28,779 nt of DNA, from assembly GCA_002350105.1 (NCBI GenBank), contig DEDT01000050.1:1-28779 (forward strand). Reading direction: 5' to 3'. Positions 1 to 8,805 of this stretch are shown here, piece after piece. The notes under the pieces are model-generated. The model made no database searches. It saw only the letters and a program-made list of their open reading frames with translations, and was not told the origin of the DNA. This stretch comes from Selenomonadaceae bacterium UBA2897. Lineage in GTDB: Bacteria > Bacillota > Negativicutes > Selenomonadales > Selenomonadaceae. The position numbers were made by a program, and so were the translations under genes. Numbering within the stretch: position 1 is the stretch's first letter; each line of letters starts with the position of its first letter.

Positions 1-17
1 GGGTCACTACATATTAT

Positions 18-308
18 CTACAAGATCAGCGTATCCTCAGCATCGTACGTGGGTTTGGCACCTATGTGCTCTACTTTATCCTTATAGTTATTGCCAAGAT
101 TGTAGAACCGCAAACTGTCTACAGCTCCGTCAATGGTACTGGTTAGATGGTATTTTACCATTTCATACTGGGCTCTGTCCAGATTACATTCGAACACGGA
201 ATTTTGCACACGCTGACCATGCCGGACACAAATTTTCGCCACCTGACGGAGACGCTTGCGACCAGCCGCGGTCTCTGTGCTGACATCGTAGGTAATCAGT
301 ATGAGCAT
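18..308 (-). CDS. cas2: CRISPR-associated endonuclease Cas2, type I-C
   Basis: Cas2 forms the dimeric core that joins two Cas1 dimers in the spacer-integration complex. The 96-residue product opens with MLILITYDV, the ferredoxin-like first strand with the metal-binding Asp typical of Cas2, and its length is standard for the family. The ATG at 308 is preceded by GGGAGG at a good distance; the longer frame that starts at 362 has no ribosome site and overlaps nothing useful. It is the last gene of the cas operon, 44 bases after cas1. The stop lies 17 bases from the left edge, so any CRISPR array downstream is outside the window. Identity is firm from sequence plus context. Confidence 0.96.
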   Translation of the reverse strand: MLILITYDVSTETAAGRKRLRQVAKICVRHGQRVQNSVFECNLDRAQYEMVKYHLTSTIDGAVDSLRFYNLGNNYKDKVEHIGAKPTYDAEDTLIL

Positions 309-352
309 ATTGACCTCCCCTCCGTGAAACAAAATGCCATTGCAGAAAAATA

Positions 353-1384
353 TTATTTCCACAAGAATGCGGGATACTCACTGATGTCACCACGGATGAA
401 CCGTGCCAATAATAGTGATTGCACATATGGCACCAAGCCCCAGGGAATTTTCTCTGCTAGAAATGGATGCCTGATTTCCTCACGCTTCCTGTCCTGCCAA
501 GCCTGTAAAAAAGTTTTCTTGCCCTTATCGGTCAAAAAGAAGCAATTATCCTCCCGTTCTACAAAATCATCTGCCTTGACCTGACGGTTATTAATCAATG
601 TCAGTACAAAACGGTCCGCGTAGATACTGCGCAACTCCTCCATGAGATCCAGCGCCAACGAAGTCCGCCCAGCACGGTCGGTATGCAGAAAGCCCACATA
701 AGCATCCAGCCCTACGCTCTCAAGCGCAGATGCACAATCATGTGCCAAGAGTGTATAGGCAAAAGAAAGCAATGCATTGACACGCCCTTTAGGGGGACGC
801 TTGATACGGCTCAGCAACGAGAAATGCTCTTTATCATGCAAAATCAGCTGCCCTAACAATGAGAAATATAGATGTGCCGCATTTCCCTCGACACCGCGTA
901 ATTCCCCTTTGTCTTCTATCTTGCGCACCTGTCTGGCAGCCGCGCCCATATCGTGAATAGCTTGCTGAAACTTCTCTTTTTCCACACTAAGCGGGTGATC
1001 GCGCAGACCACGCGCTAATATACTTTGGCTATTATGCAGTTTTCCTGCAATGAAGTCACGGGCAATATGGCAGCTTGCCAATTCATCATCAGCCAGGCGG
1101 TATTGTTGTCTGCGCAGAACCACATTGCCCCGGCTCTCGCCAGAGACCCGCGCCAGCAATTTCCCATGCGGCGTCAGAAAGCAAAGGCCGATACTCTTTG
1201 CTGCACAGGCGCCCATAAGAGCAGGACTGGCTCCCTTATAGCCGAAATAAACAATATTGCTCAGCGTCAGCAACGGCACACGCCCTAGAACCTTTTTGTC
1301 CTGATAAACTACCACATTATCATTTTCCAAAGCTAAATATGCGTCTTCGGTCATAATGAATAAGGTATTGAGCAAATGCCGCAT
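353..1384 (-). CDS. cas1: CRISPR-associated integrase Cas1, type I-C
   Basis: Cas1 is the metal-dependent integrase that inserts new spacers into the CRISPR array. The 343-residue protein shows the expected acidic/His active site: E166 in VEGNAAHLYF, H234 in GFLHTDRAGR and E249 in LALDLMEELR, which matches the Glu-His-acid triad of the family. Its ATG at 1384 overlaps the cas4 stop (TGATG) and has GGAGGT eight bases upstream; a TTG one codon earlier (1387) is the alternative. cas2 follows 44 bases later. Close coupling to cas4 fits the known cooperation of Cas4 with Cas1-Cas2 in choosing PAM-flanked spacers. No missing catalytic residue is seen. Confidence 0.97.
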   Translation of the reverse strand: MRHLLNTLFIMTEDAYLALENDNVVVYQDKKVLGRVPLLTLSNIVYFGYKGASPALMGACAAKSIGLCFLTPHGKLLARVSGESRGNVVLRRQQYRLADDELASCHIARDFIAGKLHNSQSILARGLRDHPLSVEKEKFQQAIHDMGAAARQVRKIEDKGELRGVEGNAAHLYFSLLGQLILHDKEHFSLLSRIKRPPKGRVNALLSFAYTLLAHDCASALESVGLDAYVGFLHTDRAGRTSLALDLMEELRSIYADRFVLTLINNRQVKADDFVEREDNCFFLTDKGKKTFLQAWQDRKREEIRHPFLAEKIPWGLVPYVQSLLLARFIRGDISEYPAFLWK

Positions 1385-2046
1385 CAATTCTCACCTCCCA
1401 GCATAGTTGCATAATAATCGCTTATATCCCGTTGCTTATAGTTGCGTGGCAAACAGATTGGCTTCAAGGAGCAGGCATTGCAATGCTTTTGCGGCTTGAC
1501 ACGTGGCGTCCTGCCCTCCTGCAGATAGCGATGCATCTCCTGAAAGCTTTCCCGTACACTATGCCGCAATTCCTCAGAGAATGGAACGACCTGCCGACGA
1601 TGAATTTCCGCATAAAACAGCGCTCCCTCGGGGATGGTGCAACACAGCATCTCCTCCAAGCACATACCTTCTGCACACAGTTGCATTTCATCTGCAGGAT
1701 AATCCTTGGGTCTGCCTTTCTTGTACTCAATCGGGTAGGGTTGCCAATAACCTGTATGACCCTCCAGCACCGCTCCCTCTGAACAGCGATAAAACTCCAC
1801 AACATCACACTGACCGACTACGCCCATCGTGTACGATGATACACGCAGGCCACGCGTCACGATAGTATTGCCTCGGCTCTCTGTCTGCGTTCCGTCGTGT
1901 GCCCTGGCATGCACGATTTCTCCCAGCGTCGTACGCAAGTTTTCCTTCCATTGCCCCTCGACATGGATGAGTGCCCACTGCCTGCGGCAAAAAGCAAAAT
2001 GCTGGATACCTGATAATAGTAGCAAATCGTCATCACGATAGCTCAA
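1384..2046 (-). CDS. cas4: CRISPR-associated exonuclease Cas4, type I-C
   Basis: Cas4 is a RecB-type, iron-sulfur nuclease that trims prespacers and defines their PAM end. In the protein, one cysteine lies early (FAFCRRQW) and three near the end (HCNACSLKPIC), the usual four ligands of a 4Fe-4S cluster. Between them are the RecB-nuclease residues: Asp in GQCDVVEF and Glu-x-Lys in PIEYKKGRP. I place the start at TTG 2046, which overlaps the cas7c stop (TTGA) and has GAGGTG five bases upstream, giving about 220 residues and an N-terminus like other type I-C Cas4 proteins. A GTG at 2061 would add five residues and cannot be excluded. Confidence 0.95.
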   Translation of the reverse strand: MSYRDDDLLLLSGIQHFAFCRRQWALIHVEGQWKENLRTTLGEIVHARAHDGTQTESRGNTIVTRGLRVSSYTMGVVGQCDVVEFYRCSEGAVLEGHTGYWQPYPIEYKKGRPKDYPADEMQLCAEGMCLEEMLCCTIPEGALFYAEIHRRQVVPFSEELRHSVRESFQEMHRYLQEGRTPRVKPQKHCNACSLKPICLPRNYKQRDISDYYATMLGGEN

Positions 2047-2954
2047 AATTTCACCTCGCACGTGACGCCATCTGGTACCTCCTCCGTATGGATGGCGATC
2101 TCATAATCACTAAAGGCACGCGGTACCTGTACCGTATCTTTGCGCTTTACCTGAATCAGGTCGAAGAGACTGTTAGCCGAGGCATTGCCTAGTTCGCTAT
2201 CATGCTTGAATACGATCAACCGGCGTGCCGCCATATTGCCACGGGTTGCCGAATGATCAAGGTCAAACATATTACCCAACGCCTGCCAGAGCAGCTGCAG
2301 ATCCTCTTCGGAAAAACCAGTAATATGACGTGCCAGATTAGCGGATACATAGCCTTCTACGCGGTACAGGCCATAGGGTACGATATATTTGCGCCCAATC
2401 ATCGTCTTCTTGGTTTCTGCTTCCTTCTCCGTTGTGACGGTAGAGCGCGTAATGCTGATTTCCTGCGGCATCACGGGATCAATGCTTCGCGCGAACCCCA
2501 GTTGCACCGGGCCACGAACCTGTCCACAGGATAGTGCCCCCTTGACAAAGGTAGTCATCACTGCACCAAAGGTACGGATATCATAAAAATTCCGGCACAT
2601 AAAATCACGCAATTTACGGTCGATATCCGGATCGCTCTTCTTGGCTTTTTGTAAAGCTTTCGCACGTTTCTCTGCACTCTCTTCTTTGATGCCAATATAC
2701 TCGCAGGCCGAGCGATCGCCCTGCTCCAAAGTGATACCCTCACGCACGTAGATATTGAATCCAGGCTTGTCCTCACAGGCCGCCTCAACATAATTACGTA
2801 CCTTACGCTTCAGGCAAACATCTGTTACCAATCCCAGGCCTGTCTCCTGATCGACACGAGGCATGTTGCCAGCATCCGGATCGCCATTCGGGTTACCATT
2901 CTCCACGTCAAAAAACAAAACAAAATCATAGCGGTTCTTAATTGGATCACTCAT
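2043..2954 (-). CDS. cas7c: Cascade backbone subunit Cas7c (Csd2)
   Basis: Cas7c forms the helical backbone that binds the crRNA in the type I-C interference complex. The 303-residue protein has the Csd2 start, YDFVLFFDVENGNPNGDPD, and the conserved middle with RTFGAVMTTF and GQVRGPVQLGFARSIDP, both hallmarks of the Csd2/Csh2 family. The ATG at 2954 lies eight bases inside the end of cas8c with GGGAGG seven bases upstream; the longer frame up to 3041 merely reads back into cas8c. It is translated as part of the overlapping cas5c-cas8c-cas7c-cas4 block. Full length, no defects seen. Confidence 0.97.
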   Translation of the reverse strand: MSDPIKNRYDFVLFFDVENGNPNGDPDAGNMPRVDQETGLGLVTDVCLKRKVRNYVEAACEDKPGFNIYVREGITLEQGDRSACEYIGIKEESAEKRAKALQKAKKSDPDIDRKLRDFMCRNFYDIRTFGAVMTTFVKGALSCGQVRGPVQLGFARSIDPVMPQEISITRSTVTTEKEAETKKTMIGRKYIVPYGLYRVEGYVSANLARHITGFSEEDLQLLWQALGNMFDLDHSATRGNMAARRLIVFKHDSELGNASANSLFDLIQVKRKDTVQVPRAFSDYEIAIHTEEVPDGVTCEVKF

Positions 2955-3333
2955 TTTCTTTCCTCCCACTTGCTTCTTTCCCCTTATAAAATGCCTGTTT
3001 CTGGTGATAGTATCCCAGAATAAATACCCCCTGCTGCTCAAGTGACAGCTGTCGCGGTATAGAGTTCTTTTCCAAATTCAATAAATCCATGATGCTGCCC
3101 AGCAGCTTTTCATGATAAATTTTGCTGCCTGGAGATAATTTGCGCAGATGATGCTGTGACAACTTTTGTAGTACCGGGAAAATCGCCGCCGGCGTAGCAC
3201 AGGCGGCATTGAAGTACTTATCCTTGATGGTACTGTTGATTTCCGGATTGGCATTGACCTGAATGTTCTCCAATTCAGCAAACAGACGTCCCAGGACGTA
3301 GGCTGGCTCTGCAGCCCGCTCATCCAATGACAC
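2947..3333 (-). CDS. cas11c: Probable internal product Cas11c, in frame within cas8c
   Basis: In characterised type I-C systems the small subunit Cas11c has no gene of its own and is translated from an internal start in the 3' part of cas8c. Here an in-frame GTG at 3333-3331 is preceded by AAAAGGAG at 3351-3344, ten bases upstream, which is as strong as any ribosome site in the operon. Translation would give 128 residues beginning VSLDERAAEPAYVLGRLF, close to the size and N-terminal region reported for Cas11c elsewhere. An ATG at 3378 is another in-frame candidate but has only weak GAGTGG very close to it. The start is inferred; no separate frame is needed. Confidence 0.65.
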   Translation of the reverse strand: MSLDERAAEPAYVLGRLFAELENIQVNANPEINSTIKDKYFNAACATPAAIFPVLQKLSQHHLRKLSPGSKIYHEKLLGSIMDLLNLEKNSIPRQLSLEQQGVFILGYYHQKQAFYKGKEASGRKENE

Positions 3334-4758
3334 GGTAACCACTCTCCTTTTGTTCTTGATTAGATATGCTTTGATCATCGCCACTCGGCGATAGTTTACC
3401 TTGTTTTTTCCCTGCTCCGACTTCAAACGTAGTAAAATCTGCTGATAAAGTGCCTCGGGGTAAGGCAAGTCCTGAGCAATCGCCCGAAAAACAGCACCAG
3501 CCAGCAGCGGCGAAGCTTCTTTGTGTGCTGCCTTAGCATTCACAGTCTCATTCAGCAGCTGCCAAAGTGAGACACCTTCCTGCATGATGTACCCTGGCCG
3601 GTCAATACGCATGCGTTCAGCGTGTTGAGCAAAATGCTGCAAAAAATCACCAAAGCTACCTTGCAGAAAAAAACGTACAGAAATACGTGCAGAATTTGGC
3701 GATAGTCCCAGGATATAAAAGTGATTCTCATACGGAATGTCCATATCCCGATACGCCAAGGGACGTCCTTGTTTCACCTGTTCGAAAAGCGCGTTCAAAT
3801 CGTTATTGCTGAGATGACGCCGGGATTCATCCTCACACAAGTCTGCGAAAATATCCTGGCATGCTTCATTTGCTTCTTCCGCCCAGTAAACAACAGTTGT
3901 ATCGCCAAAACGCTTGACATGCGTACGATCTGCCAACAGGAGATTCAATGCCGTTGTATAGGCAAATGCGGCATATTCTGAGATAGGAGCATTGTAGGCC
4001 TGGGCATTCTCCTTGCCGAAGGATTCATAAGCCTGCTTGCCTTTATTGTACGAAATCAAGGCTGCTCCGGATGCCTGCGTACCAGTGACTCCCTTGATCA
4101 GCGGGTGGATGCGTGCCAGTGTGCCCCGCTGCCCTGTCAGCATGCAAAGCCCCTGCGCACCAGCAGTGTCACTGCCAGACACCTGCTGCCATGCTTCCTG
4201 AACCGCTGCATCGTCCTCAGCGAAGACTTCTCCCACGCGAAATACAAGATTTGCTCCTTTTGCCAGGCCATCGATTTCCTGCTGCAACCAGCGATTCTGC
4301 AGCAGGATTGCTGGCTCAATTTGCCATGAACGAAAAAACGCACAAACAGCTTGGGCCACAGGGGATTTCACGTCTGCCAGCAGTTGCAGATGGTACTCTT
4401 TGGCCGCCGTGAAACATTGCTCAATACGATGCTTCGCCTTGTCATATGCTTCTGGTTCAAGCTCATCCTTTTTTAGGTAGGTATCATCAAAACCCAACAG
4501 ATATTTCGCATTATCGCAGAGAAAAAGCGGTTGCACGCCCGATGTACGCGTTGGCCCCTTCGGCACTGACATCGTCCTTGGAACGTCCACCATTTTCTTG
4601 CCACGCTGCTCCTGCCGCATCAGTGACTGGATACCGACCAATTTCCCTTGCGCATCCAGTTGCAGGGCATAGCTGACATTTCTGACTTCCCAGCCATAGC
4701 GCGGTGCCTCACCATGCGCGGCTTGCTGCTCATAGAGCTGAATCAGGTGCTCCAGCAT
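2947..4758 (-). CDS. cas8c: Cascade large subunit Cas8c (Csd1)
   Basis: Cas8c is the large subunit of type I-C Cascade; it recognises the PAM and recruits Cas3. The product is about 603 residues, normal for Csd1. It begins MLEHLIQLYEQQ, and contains the family motifs FHILG-like 'YILGLSPNSARISVRFF' in the middle and a helical C-terminal part with AYVLGRLFAELE. The start ATG at 4758 overlaps the cas5c stop (TAATG) and has GAGGTG upstream; the six residues in front of it in the longer frame belong to cas5c. The last 128 codons probably also produce Cas11c from an internal start (see separate entry). No frameshift or truncation is seen. Confidence 0.95.
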   Translation of the reverse strand: MLEHLIQLYEQQAAHGEAPRYGWEVRNVSYALQLDAQGKLVGIQSLMRQEQRGKKMVDVPRTMSVPKGPTRTSGVQPLFLCDNAKYLLGFDDTYLKKDELEPEAYDKAKHRIEQCFTAAKEYHLQLLADVKSPVAQAVCAFFRSWQIEPAILLQNRWLQQEIDGLAKGANLVFRVGEVFAEDDAAVQEAWQQVSGSDTAGAQGLCMLTGQRGTLARIHPLIKGVTGTQASGAALISYNKGKQAYESFGKENAQAYNAPISEYAAFAYTTALNLLLADRTHVKRFGDTTVVYWAEEANEACQDIFADLCEDESRRHLSNNDLNALFEQVKQGRPLAYRDMDIPYENHFYILGLSPNSARISVRFFLQGSFGDFLQHFAQHAERMRIDRPGYIMQEGVSLWQLLNETVNAKAAHKEASPLLAGAVFRAIAQDLPYPEALYQQILLRLKSEQGKNKVNYRRVAMIKAYLIKNKRRVVTVSLDERAAEPAYVLGRLFAELENIQVNANPEINSTIKDKYFNAACATPAAIFPVLQKLSQHHLRKLSPGSKIYHEKLLGSIMDLLNLEKNSIPRQLSLEQQGVFILGYYHQKQAFYKGKEASGRKENE

Positions 4759-5417
4759 TAGCGATACACCTCGCAATCACGCAAATCCATAATGCCGTCA
4801 TTCAGTTCAGCCTGGAAAAATATTGGCTTTATATCGGCTGGATCGCGATAATCCATATCATAAAGCATCAGTCCCAGCGGTCTGCTCCCACCCTCATAGC
4901 AACTTGGATATGCTGTCTCATCCTCCACAAGGGCAAAATGGCAAGGGAACTCGCGACAGCCCAGATAAGGCTGGTGGAAACATTGCCCCTTGCGTGCACG
5001 ACGTTTGAACATCTCAACAAACTTGCCCGGATTATCGCTTGGACTGGCCTTTGACGTCATATCGAAATGCGCTTCAATCACATATTGCACATCTTTCAAG
5101 ACCATTGAGGCACGCTGCTGTATTTCCTGACCAGCAACGATGGCGATACGCTTGCCCGTCGTTATCGCCTGCGCAATCTGCGATTTATCAGCCTTAATGC
5201 CAACCTCGTTGCGCCGTATATTGGCGTAGCGGATAGGTCGACAGACCTTGATCCGGTCAATGCACCATTTCAGGCCAGGATGCCAGAAAATAGCTTCAAG
5301 AATGCCTCTCGCTGCCGATGGCGTCAGGCAATCGTAGCTAACACGCTCTACTTTCAGTTCGGGACGTGTAAAGAGTGCATAGTCTCCCCACACAGCCAAC
5401 TTAACGCCATAACTCAT
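4758..5417 (-). CDS. cas5c: crRNA-processing endoribonuclease and Cascade subunit Cas5c
   Basis: In type I-C systems Cas5c (Cas5d) replaces Cas6: it cuts the pre-crRNA at each repeat and stays bound to the 5' handle in Cascade. The 219-residue protein has the family landmarks: Y28 followed by TPSAARGILEAIFWHP near the N-terminus, RRNE, an QRASMVLKDVQY segment in the middle, and PYLGCREF with a glycine-rich tail region. The ATG at 5417 has AAGGAG nine bases upstream; the longer frame to 5480 overlaps the end of cas3 and lacks a ribosome site. It starts 40 bases after cas3 and its stop overlaps the cas8c start. I could not assign every catalytic residue by eye. Confidence 0.95.
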   Translation of the reverse strand: MSYGVKLAVWGDYALFTRPELKVERVSYDCLTPSAARGILEAIFWHPGLKWCIDRIKVCRPIRYANIRRNEVGIKADKSQIAQAITTGKRIAIVAGQEIQQRASMVLKDVQYVIEAHFDMTSKASPSDNPGKFVEMFKRRARKGQCFHQPYLGCREFPCHFALVEDETAYPSCYEGGSRPLGLMLYDMDYRDPADIKPIFFQAELNDGIMDLRDCEVYR

Positions 5418-5457
5418 TGAATCACGCTCCTTCTGCGCAGCGATACCGCTGCACACA

Positions 5458-7701
5458 TCAGAAAAAAATGCCACTACCATCTGTGAAATTGGTTATCAAT
5501 CCCTTGTCATCATCGTAGGCATCGGCGTCCATAAGCACGGCATAATGCATTTTATCTATCTGTTCTGCCCTGCCGGTATCAATAAGTTCCTGCAACACCT
5601 GTGGATATACTGCCACAGCGTGCAGTGCTGCCTTCCTCATGCCCTTACGGGTAATGATGCCCAGGCGCAGCTGCTGCGCCAGTTCCTGCAAGTGCTCTTC
5701 CTCATCAGATTGTGTTGCAAAAGGAACAAGCACGGGAATCGTATCGTCCTGCAGCAAATGAAACCGCGCTGCCACCTCGGCAAAAGGAAAGCGGTGTGTG
5801 GCCAAAAGTGGCGGAGCAGCAGTCCCCGCCTGTGTACCGGGCAGAGGTGCCAACAAATGCAAGGCATCCGTTTCGCTCAATTGATGCAGCTCCTGAAAAT
5901 AATATGCGATGGCTTCCGGTGCAGCCAGCTTTTCACCATATCTTTGCAGCACTCGCTGCGTAATTTCCACCTTTTGTCGTATATATTGAGGATAACGTAT
6001 ATCCTGCAAAGTAAAGACATGGGTGATACTCTCCGCACGATTATGTCGGTTCTCACGGTTACATCGTCCTGCAGACTGAATGATGTTATCGAGTCCGGCC
6101 ATCTCCCGCCAAACTGCAGGAAAATCAATATCGACGCCTGCTTCCACCAGGCTGGTAGCGACAAGACGGCATGTTTTCCCCGTTGCAAGGCACTGACGAA
6201 TCTCATACAATACACGCTGTCGATGTACGGGATAGAGATTTGTCGTCAGATAGAAACGCCCCTCCGGTGGCAGCAAGTCATAAAGTTCGCTTGCCGTCTG
6301 CTTGCGATTGACAATGCAAAGTACCTGTCCTTGTTCTTGCAAGTACGCCGCTAATTTTTCCCTGCTTAGCGGCTCATCAATAATCTCATAACGACAGCGC
6401 TGAAAGAATTGGTAATTCTCCTGCTGTTGCGGACAAATCTCCTTTTGCTGGTATGATGTTGGGAAGAATTGCTGCAAAGATGGTTGCGTTGCTGTACAGA
6501 ATATTTCCGCGCACCCATAATGCATAGCCAATTCTTGTACCATGCGCATACAGGGGCGTAAAAAACTCACTGGAATCATCTGCGCCTCATCGAAAATCAC
6601 GATACTGCCTGCGATATTATGAAGCTTACGGCAGCGCGAAGGCTTATTCGCAAACAAAGATTCGAAAAACTGCACATTCGTTGTCACGATAAGCGGTGCA
6701 TCCCAGTTTTCAGCGGCCAGCCTTTTCTTGTCCGGCTGGGACTCCGTATCATCCCAGCTCACTTGATGATGATGTTCCACCACATTCTCTGCACCCACGA
6801 TACCACGAAATACAGCTGCCGTTTGTTCGATAATCGCTGTATAGGGGATAACGTAAATCACACGCTTATGCTGAAATTTCTTTGCGGCTGCATAGTGCAG
6901 GGCAAAAGCCAGTGAGGCGATGGTCTTACCTCCCCCCGTAGGCACGGTAAGTTGATACATCTGATACCGCGCTGCATCACCAGCTGCAATACAGGAACGC
7001 AAAATCGCCGTACGACGCTCCGCTAAAGGTGTCGTGGGATGAGCAAAGCGCTGCACATAGGCATCCAGCCTTTGCTTTAAGGTCCGCAATGAGACAAACG
7101 AGACGCGTTTGATGGTTCCTGCCCGCATAAATTGTTCCGTATCGAGGAAATCCGCATCCACCAATGACGAAAAAAGCATACGCACATAAACCATGTAAGC
7201 AAAACTGGCTTCACTAACCTCCTTATCCTTGCTCCAGGCTGCCGCCAACGACATTGGCCCTTTTGGCAACGCCGTTGGCATCATCCCCTCTGCCTTAACA
7301 GAAGTGAATACATCCGGTGGTATTTCCCGACGCAATCGCGCCAGCAGCGAACCGCCAACCATATCGGACTTATTGCCAAGGTTTGGCAGGCCGCTATGAT
7401 GTCCTGCCACAGCAAAGGCAGCCGCCAGCCGCTGCGCCACCTCCCCAGCCGTGTGCCATAGGATCTGCATGCCTGTATCCGCATGCGGCGCCATACCGCG
7501 ATGTTGCTGCTCAGATGGTAAACGAATATATCGTTGAAATGCCTGGCTGTATTTTCCTAAATCATGCGTCTTGCCAAGTATACGGCACATTTCCCCTGCC
7601 CCAAATTCCTGGCCAAAGTATGCTGCTAAATCCCCTGTACGCAACAAATGCTCTTTTACCGACTGGCAGCGTCCATCTGCAATATGCGCAAGATAATCCA
7701 T
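5458..7701 (-). CDS. cas3: CRISPR-associated nuclease-helicase Cas3, type I-C
   Basis: Cas3 is recruited to Cascade-bound targets, nicks the displaced strand and degrades it while translocating. The ~747-residue protein starts with an HD nuclease domain (H18, H46-D47 in KTHDLGK, and AGHHSG near residue 100), followed by a superfamily 2 helicase: Walker A TGGGKT with K259, DEAQ at about 371, TATQP, then EAGVDIDFP and the arginine finger QSAGRCNREN. All motifs are intact. I choose ATG 7701, which gives MDYLAHIADG like other Cas3 N-termini and has AGCAGG upstream; ATG 7719 would add six residues. It is the first gene of the operon, with a promoter about 60 bases upstream. Confidence 0.95.
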   Translation of the reverse strand: MDYLAHIADGRCQSVKEHLLRTGDLAAYFGQEFGAGEMCRILGKTHDLGKYSQAFQRYIRLPSEQQHRGMAPHADTGMQILWHTAGEVAQRLAAAFAVAGHHSGLPNLGNKSDMVGGSLLARLRREIPPDVFTSVKAEGMMPTALPKGPMSLAAAWSKDKEVSEASFAYMVYVRMLFSSLVDADFLDTEQFMRAGTIKRVSFVSLRTLKQRLDAYVQRFAHPTTPLAERRTAILRSCIAAGDAARYQMYQLTVPTGGGKTIASLAFALHYAAAKKFQHKRVIYVIPYTAIIEQTAAVFRGIVGAENVVEHHHQVSWDDTESQPDKKRLAAENWDAPLIVTTNVQFFESLFANKPSRCRKLHNIAGSIVIFDEAQMIPVSFLRPCMRMVQELAMHYGCAEIFCTATQPSLQQFFPTSYQQKEICPQQQENYQFFQRCRYEIIDEPLSREKLAAYLQEQGQVLCIVNRKQTASELYDLLPPEGRFYLTTNLYPVHRQRVLYEIRQCLATGKTCRLVATSLVEAGVDIDFPAVWREMAGLDNIIQSAGRCNRENRHNRAESITHVFTLQDIRYPQYIRQKVEITQRVLQRYGEKLAAPEAIAYYFQELHQLSETDALHLLAPLPGTQAGTAAPPLLATHRFPFAEVAARFHLLQDDTIPVLVPFATQSDEEEHLQELAQQLRLGIITRKGMRKAALHAVAVYPQVLQELIDTGRAEQIDKMHYAVLMDADAYDDDKGLITNFTDGSGIFF

Positions 7702-7765
7702 AGATTGCCTGCTTTCCATATGCTATGTTATCTTCATCGTATCGATTTCTAATGATTTTTCTATT

Positions 7766-7794
7766 ATTATATATTAAACAAAATATTTTAGCAA
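7766..7794 (-). promoter_or_regulatory. Promoter of the cas operon
   Basis: On the minus strand a -35 box TTGCTA (7794-7789) is followed after exactly 17 bases by a perfect -10 box TATAAT (7771-7766). Transcription would start near 7759, about 58 bases before cas3. The surrounding 7725-7860 stretch is strongly AT-rich compared with the genes on either side. Inferred from consensus match and position. Confidence 0.75.
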
Positions 7795-7866
7795 GGATTT
7801 CTATTTATTTTATGTTAGCCGCCAGTCCTTTGCCTTTCCTGATTATAAACCTATCTTCCATAACAC

Positions 7867-7904
7867 AACAAAGGGTTGCCGCACCTATGCGACAACCCTT
7901 TGTT
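7867..7904 (-). terminator. Terminator hairpin after the RNA methyltransferase gene
   Basis: A perfect 12-base inverted repeat (AACAAAGGGTTG at 7867-7878 with its complement at 7893-7904) continues, after a one-base mismatch, with a 4-base inner stem CGCA/TGCG and a CCTA loop. It begins 15 bases after the methyltransferase stop. The outer stem is A/T-rich rather than followed by a long T run, so it may act in either direction and shield the cas promoter. Confidence 0.7.
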
Positions 7905-7918
7905 GCATGAATAACAAG

Positions 7919-8770
7919 TTATGATAGTTTATAGTATCGCTGGCGCACCATTTCGTAGAGGATAGCGGCAGCAGAAGTGGCAGCATTCAGGGACTCGGCC
8001 TGACCGTACATGGGGATGTAGACTTTCTGCGCAGCTGCGAGCAGTGCCTCGGAGACGCCGTTGCCTTCATTGCCAAAGGCTATGGCCGTACCACGCTGGA
8101 AATCGCAGGTAAAATGCGGCTGCGCGGCAGCATCCAGAGCGGTGGCAAAGAGCTGCAGGTCCAGCTCATGGGCAAAGGCGATAAGCTCCGCTACCGACAC
8201 GCCGTTGACTACTGGCAGATGAAAGAGCGAGCCCATGGTCGCACGAACGGTCTTGTCGTCATAGATATCGACGGAGCCCTTGGTCAGGATCATGCCCGTT
8301 GCGCCCGCCGCATCGGCCGTGCGGATGATCGTGCCCACATTTCCCGGGTCCTGCAGGCCATCGAGCACGACGAAAAACGGTGCCTGCGTTTCCTGATCAG
8401 GCACACCTGCCCGGCAAGCCTTGTCCACCTGTGCAAGGTCAGTCAGGGAAACAGGGCGTTGCTCCATGACGATGAGAATGCCCTGCGGCGACTGTGTGGC
8501 CGCAGCCTTAGCAAAGGCAGTCGGACTTGTCTCATAACAAGGACAGTCCTTTGCCGCCAGCTGTTCCAGCAAGGCCGCACCGCGTGACTGCACCGCCAGC
8601 TCCGCCGTATAGAGGGCATAGCAGAGCGGCCAGTCTGCCGCCGCCGCCATCTCACCGAGGCGCAACCCTTCCGCTACGAAGCGTCCCTGTTTCGCACGCT
8701 GGCGACGGTTGTGCAGGGCGGCGGTATCCTTGATTTTCTTGTTCGTGAGGCTGTCGATACGCTCCACCAT
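7919..8770 (-). CDS. TrmH/SpoU-family RNA 2'-O-methyltransferase
   Basis: SPOUT-class enzymes of this family transfer a methyl group from S-adenosylmethionine to a ribose 2'-OH in rRNA or tRNA. The 283-residue protein has an N-terminal substrate-binding part (NRRQRAKQGRFVAEGLRL, typical of the SpoU_sub_bind domain) and then the three SpoU motifs: LDGLQDPGNVGTIIRTADA, IAFGNEGNGVS and ESLNAATSAAAILYEMVRQR. The knot is therefore complete. The ATG at 8770 has GGAGGAG upstream; an earlier ATG at 8792 region overlaps that site. It follows rplT across a terminator, on the same strand. The exact RNA target cannot be read from sequence. Confidence 0.9.
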   Translation of the reverse strand: MVERIDSLTNKKIKDTAALHNRRQRAKQGRFVAEGLRLGEMAAAADWPLCYALYTAELAVQSRGAALLEQLAAKDCPCYETSPTAFAKAAATQSPQGILIVMEQRPVSLTDLAQVDKACRAGVPDQETQAPFFVVLDGLQDPGNVGTIIRTADAAGATGMILTKGSVDIYDDKTVRATMGSLFHLPVVNGVSVAELIAFAHELDLQLFATALDAAAQPHFTCDFQRGTAIAFGNEGNGVSEALLAAAQKVYIPMYGQAESLNAATSAAAILYEMVRQRYYKLS

Positions 8771-8805
8771 GATTTCCCAACTCCTCCGCATTGATTTGGA
8801 CTAGT

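Noticed and set aside
1..17. CRISPR repeat at the left edge
   Set aside because: The 17 bases do not repeat within the window and do not resemble a palindromic type I-C repeat.
7725..7860. Small gene in the AT-rich gap upstream of cas3
   Set aside because: The 61-codon plus-strand frame has no ribosome site and overlaps both the cas promoter and the hairpin.
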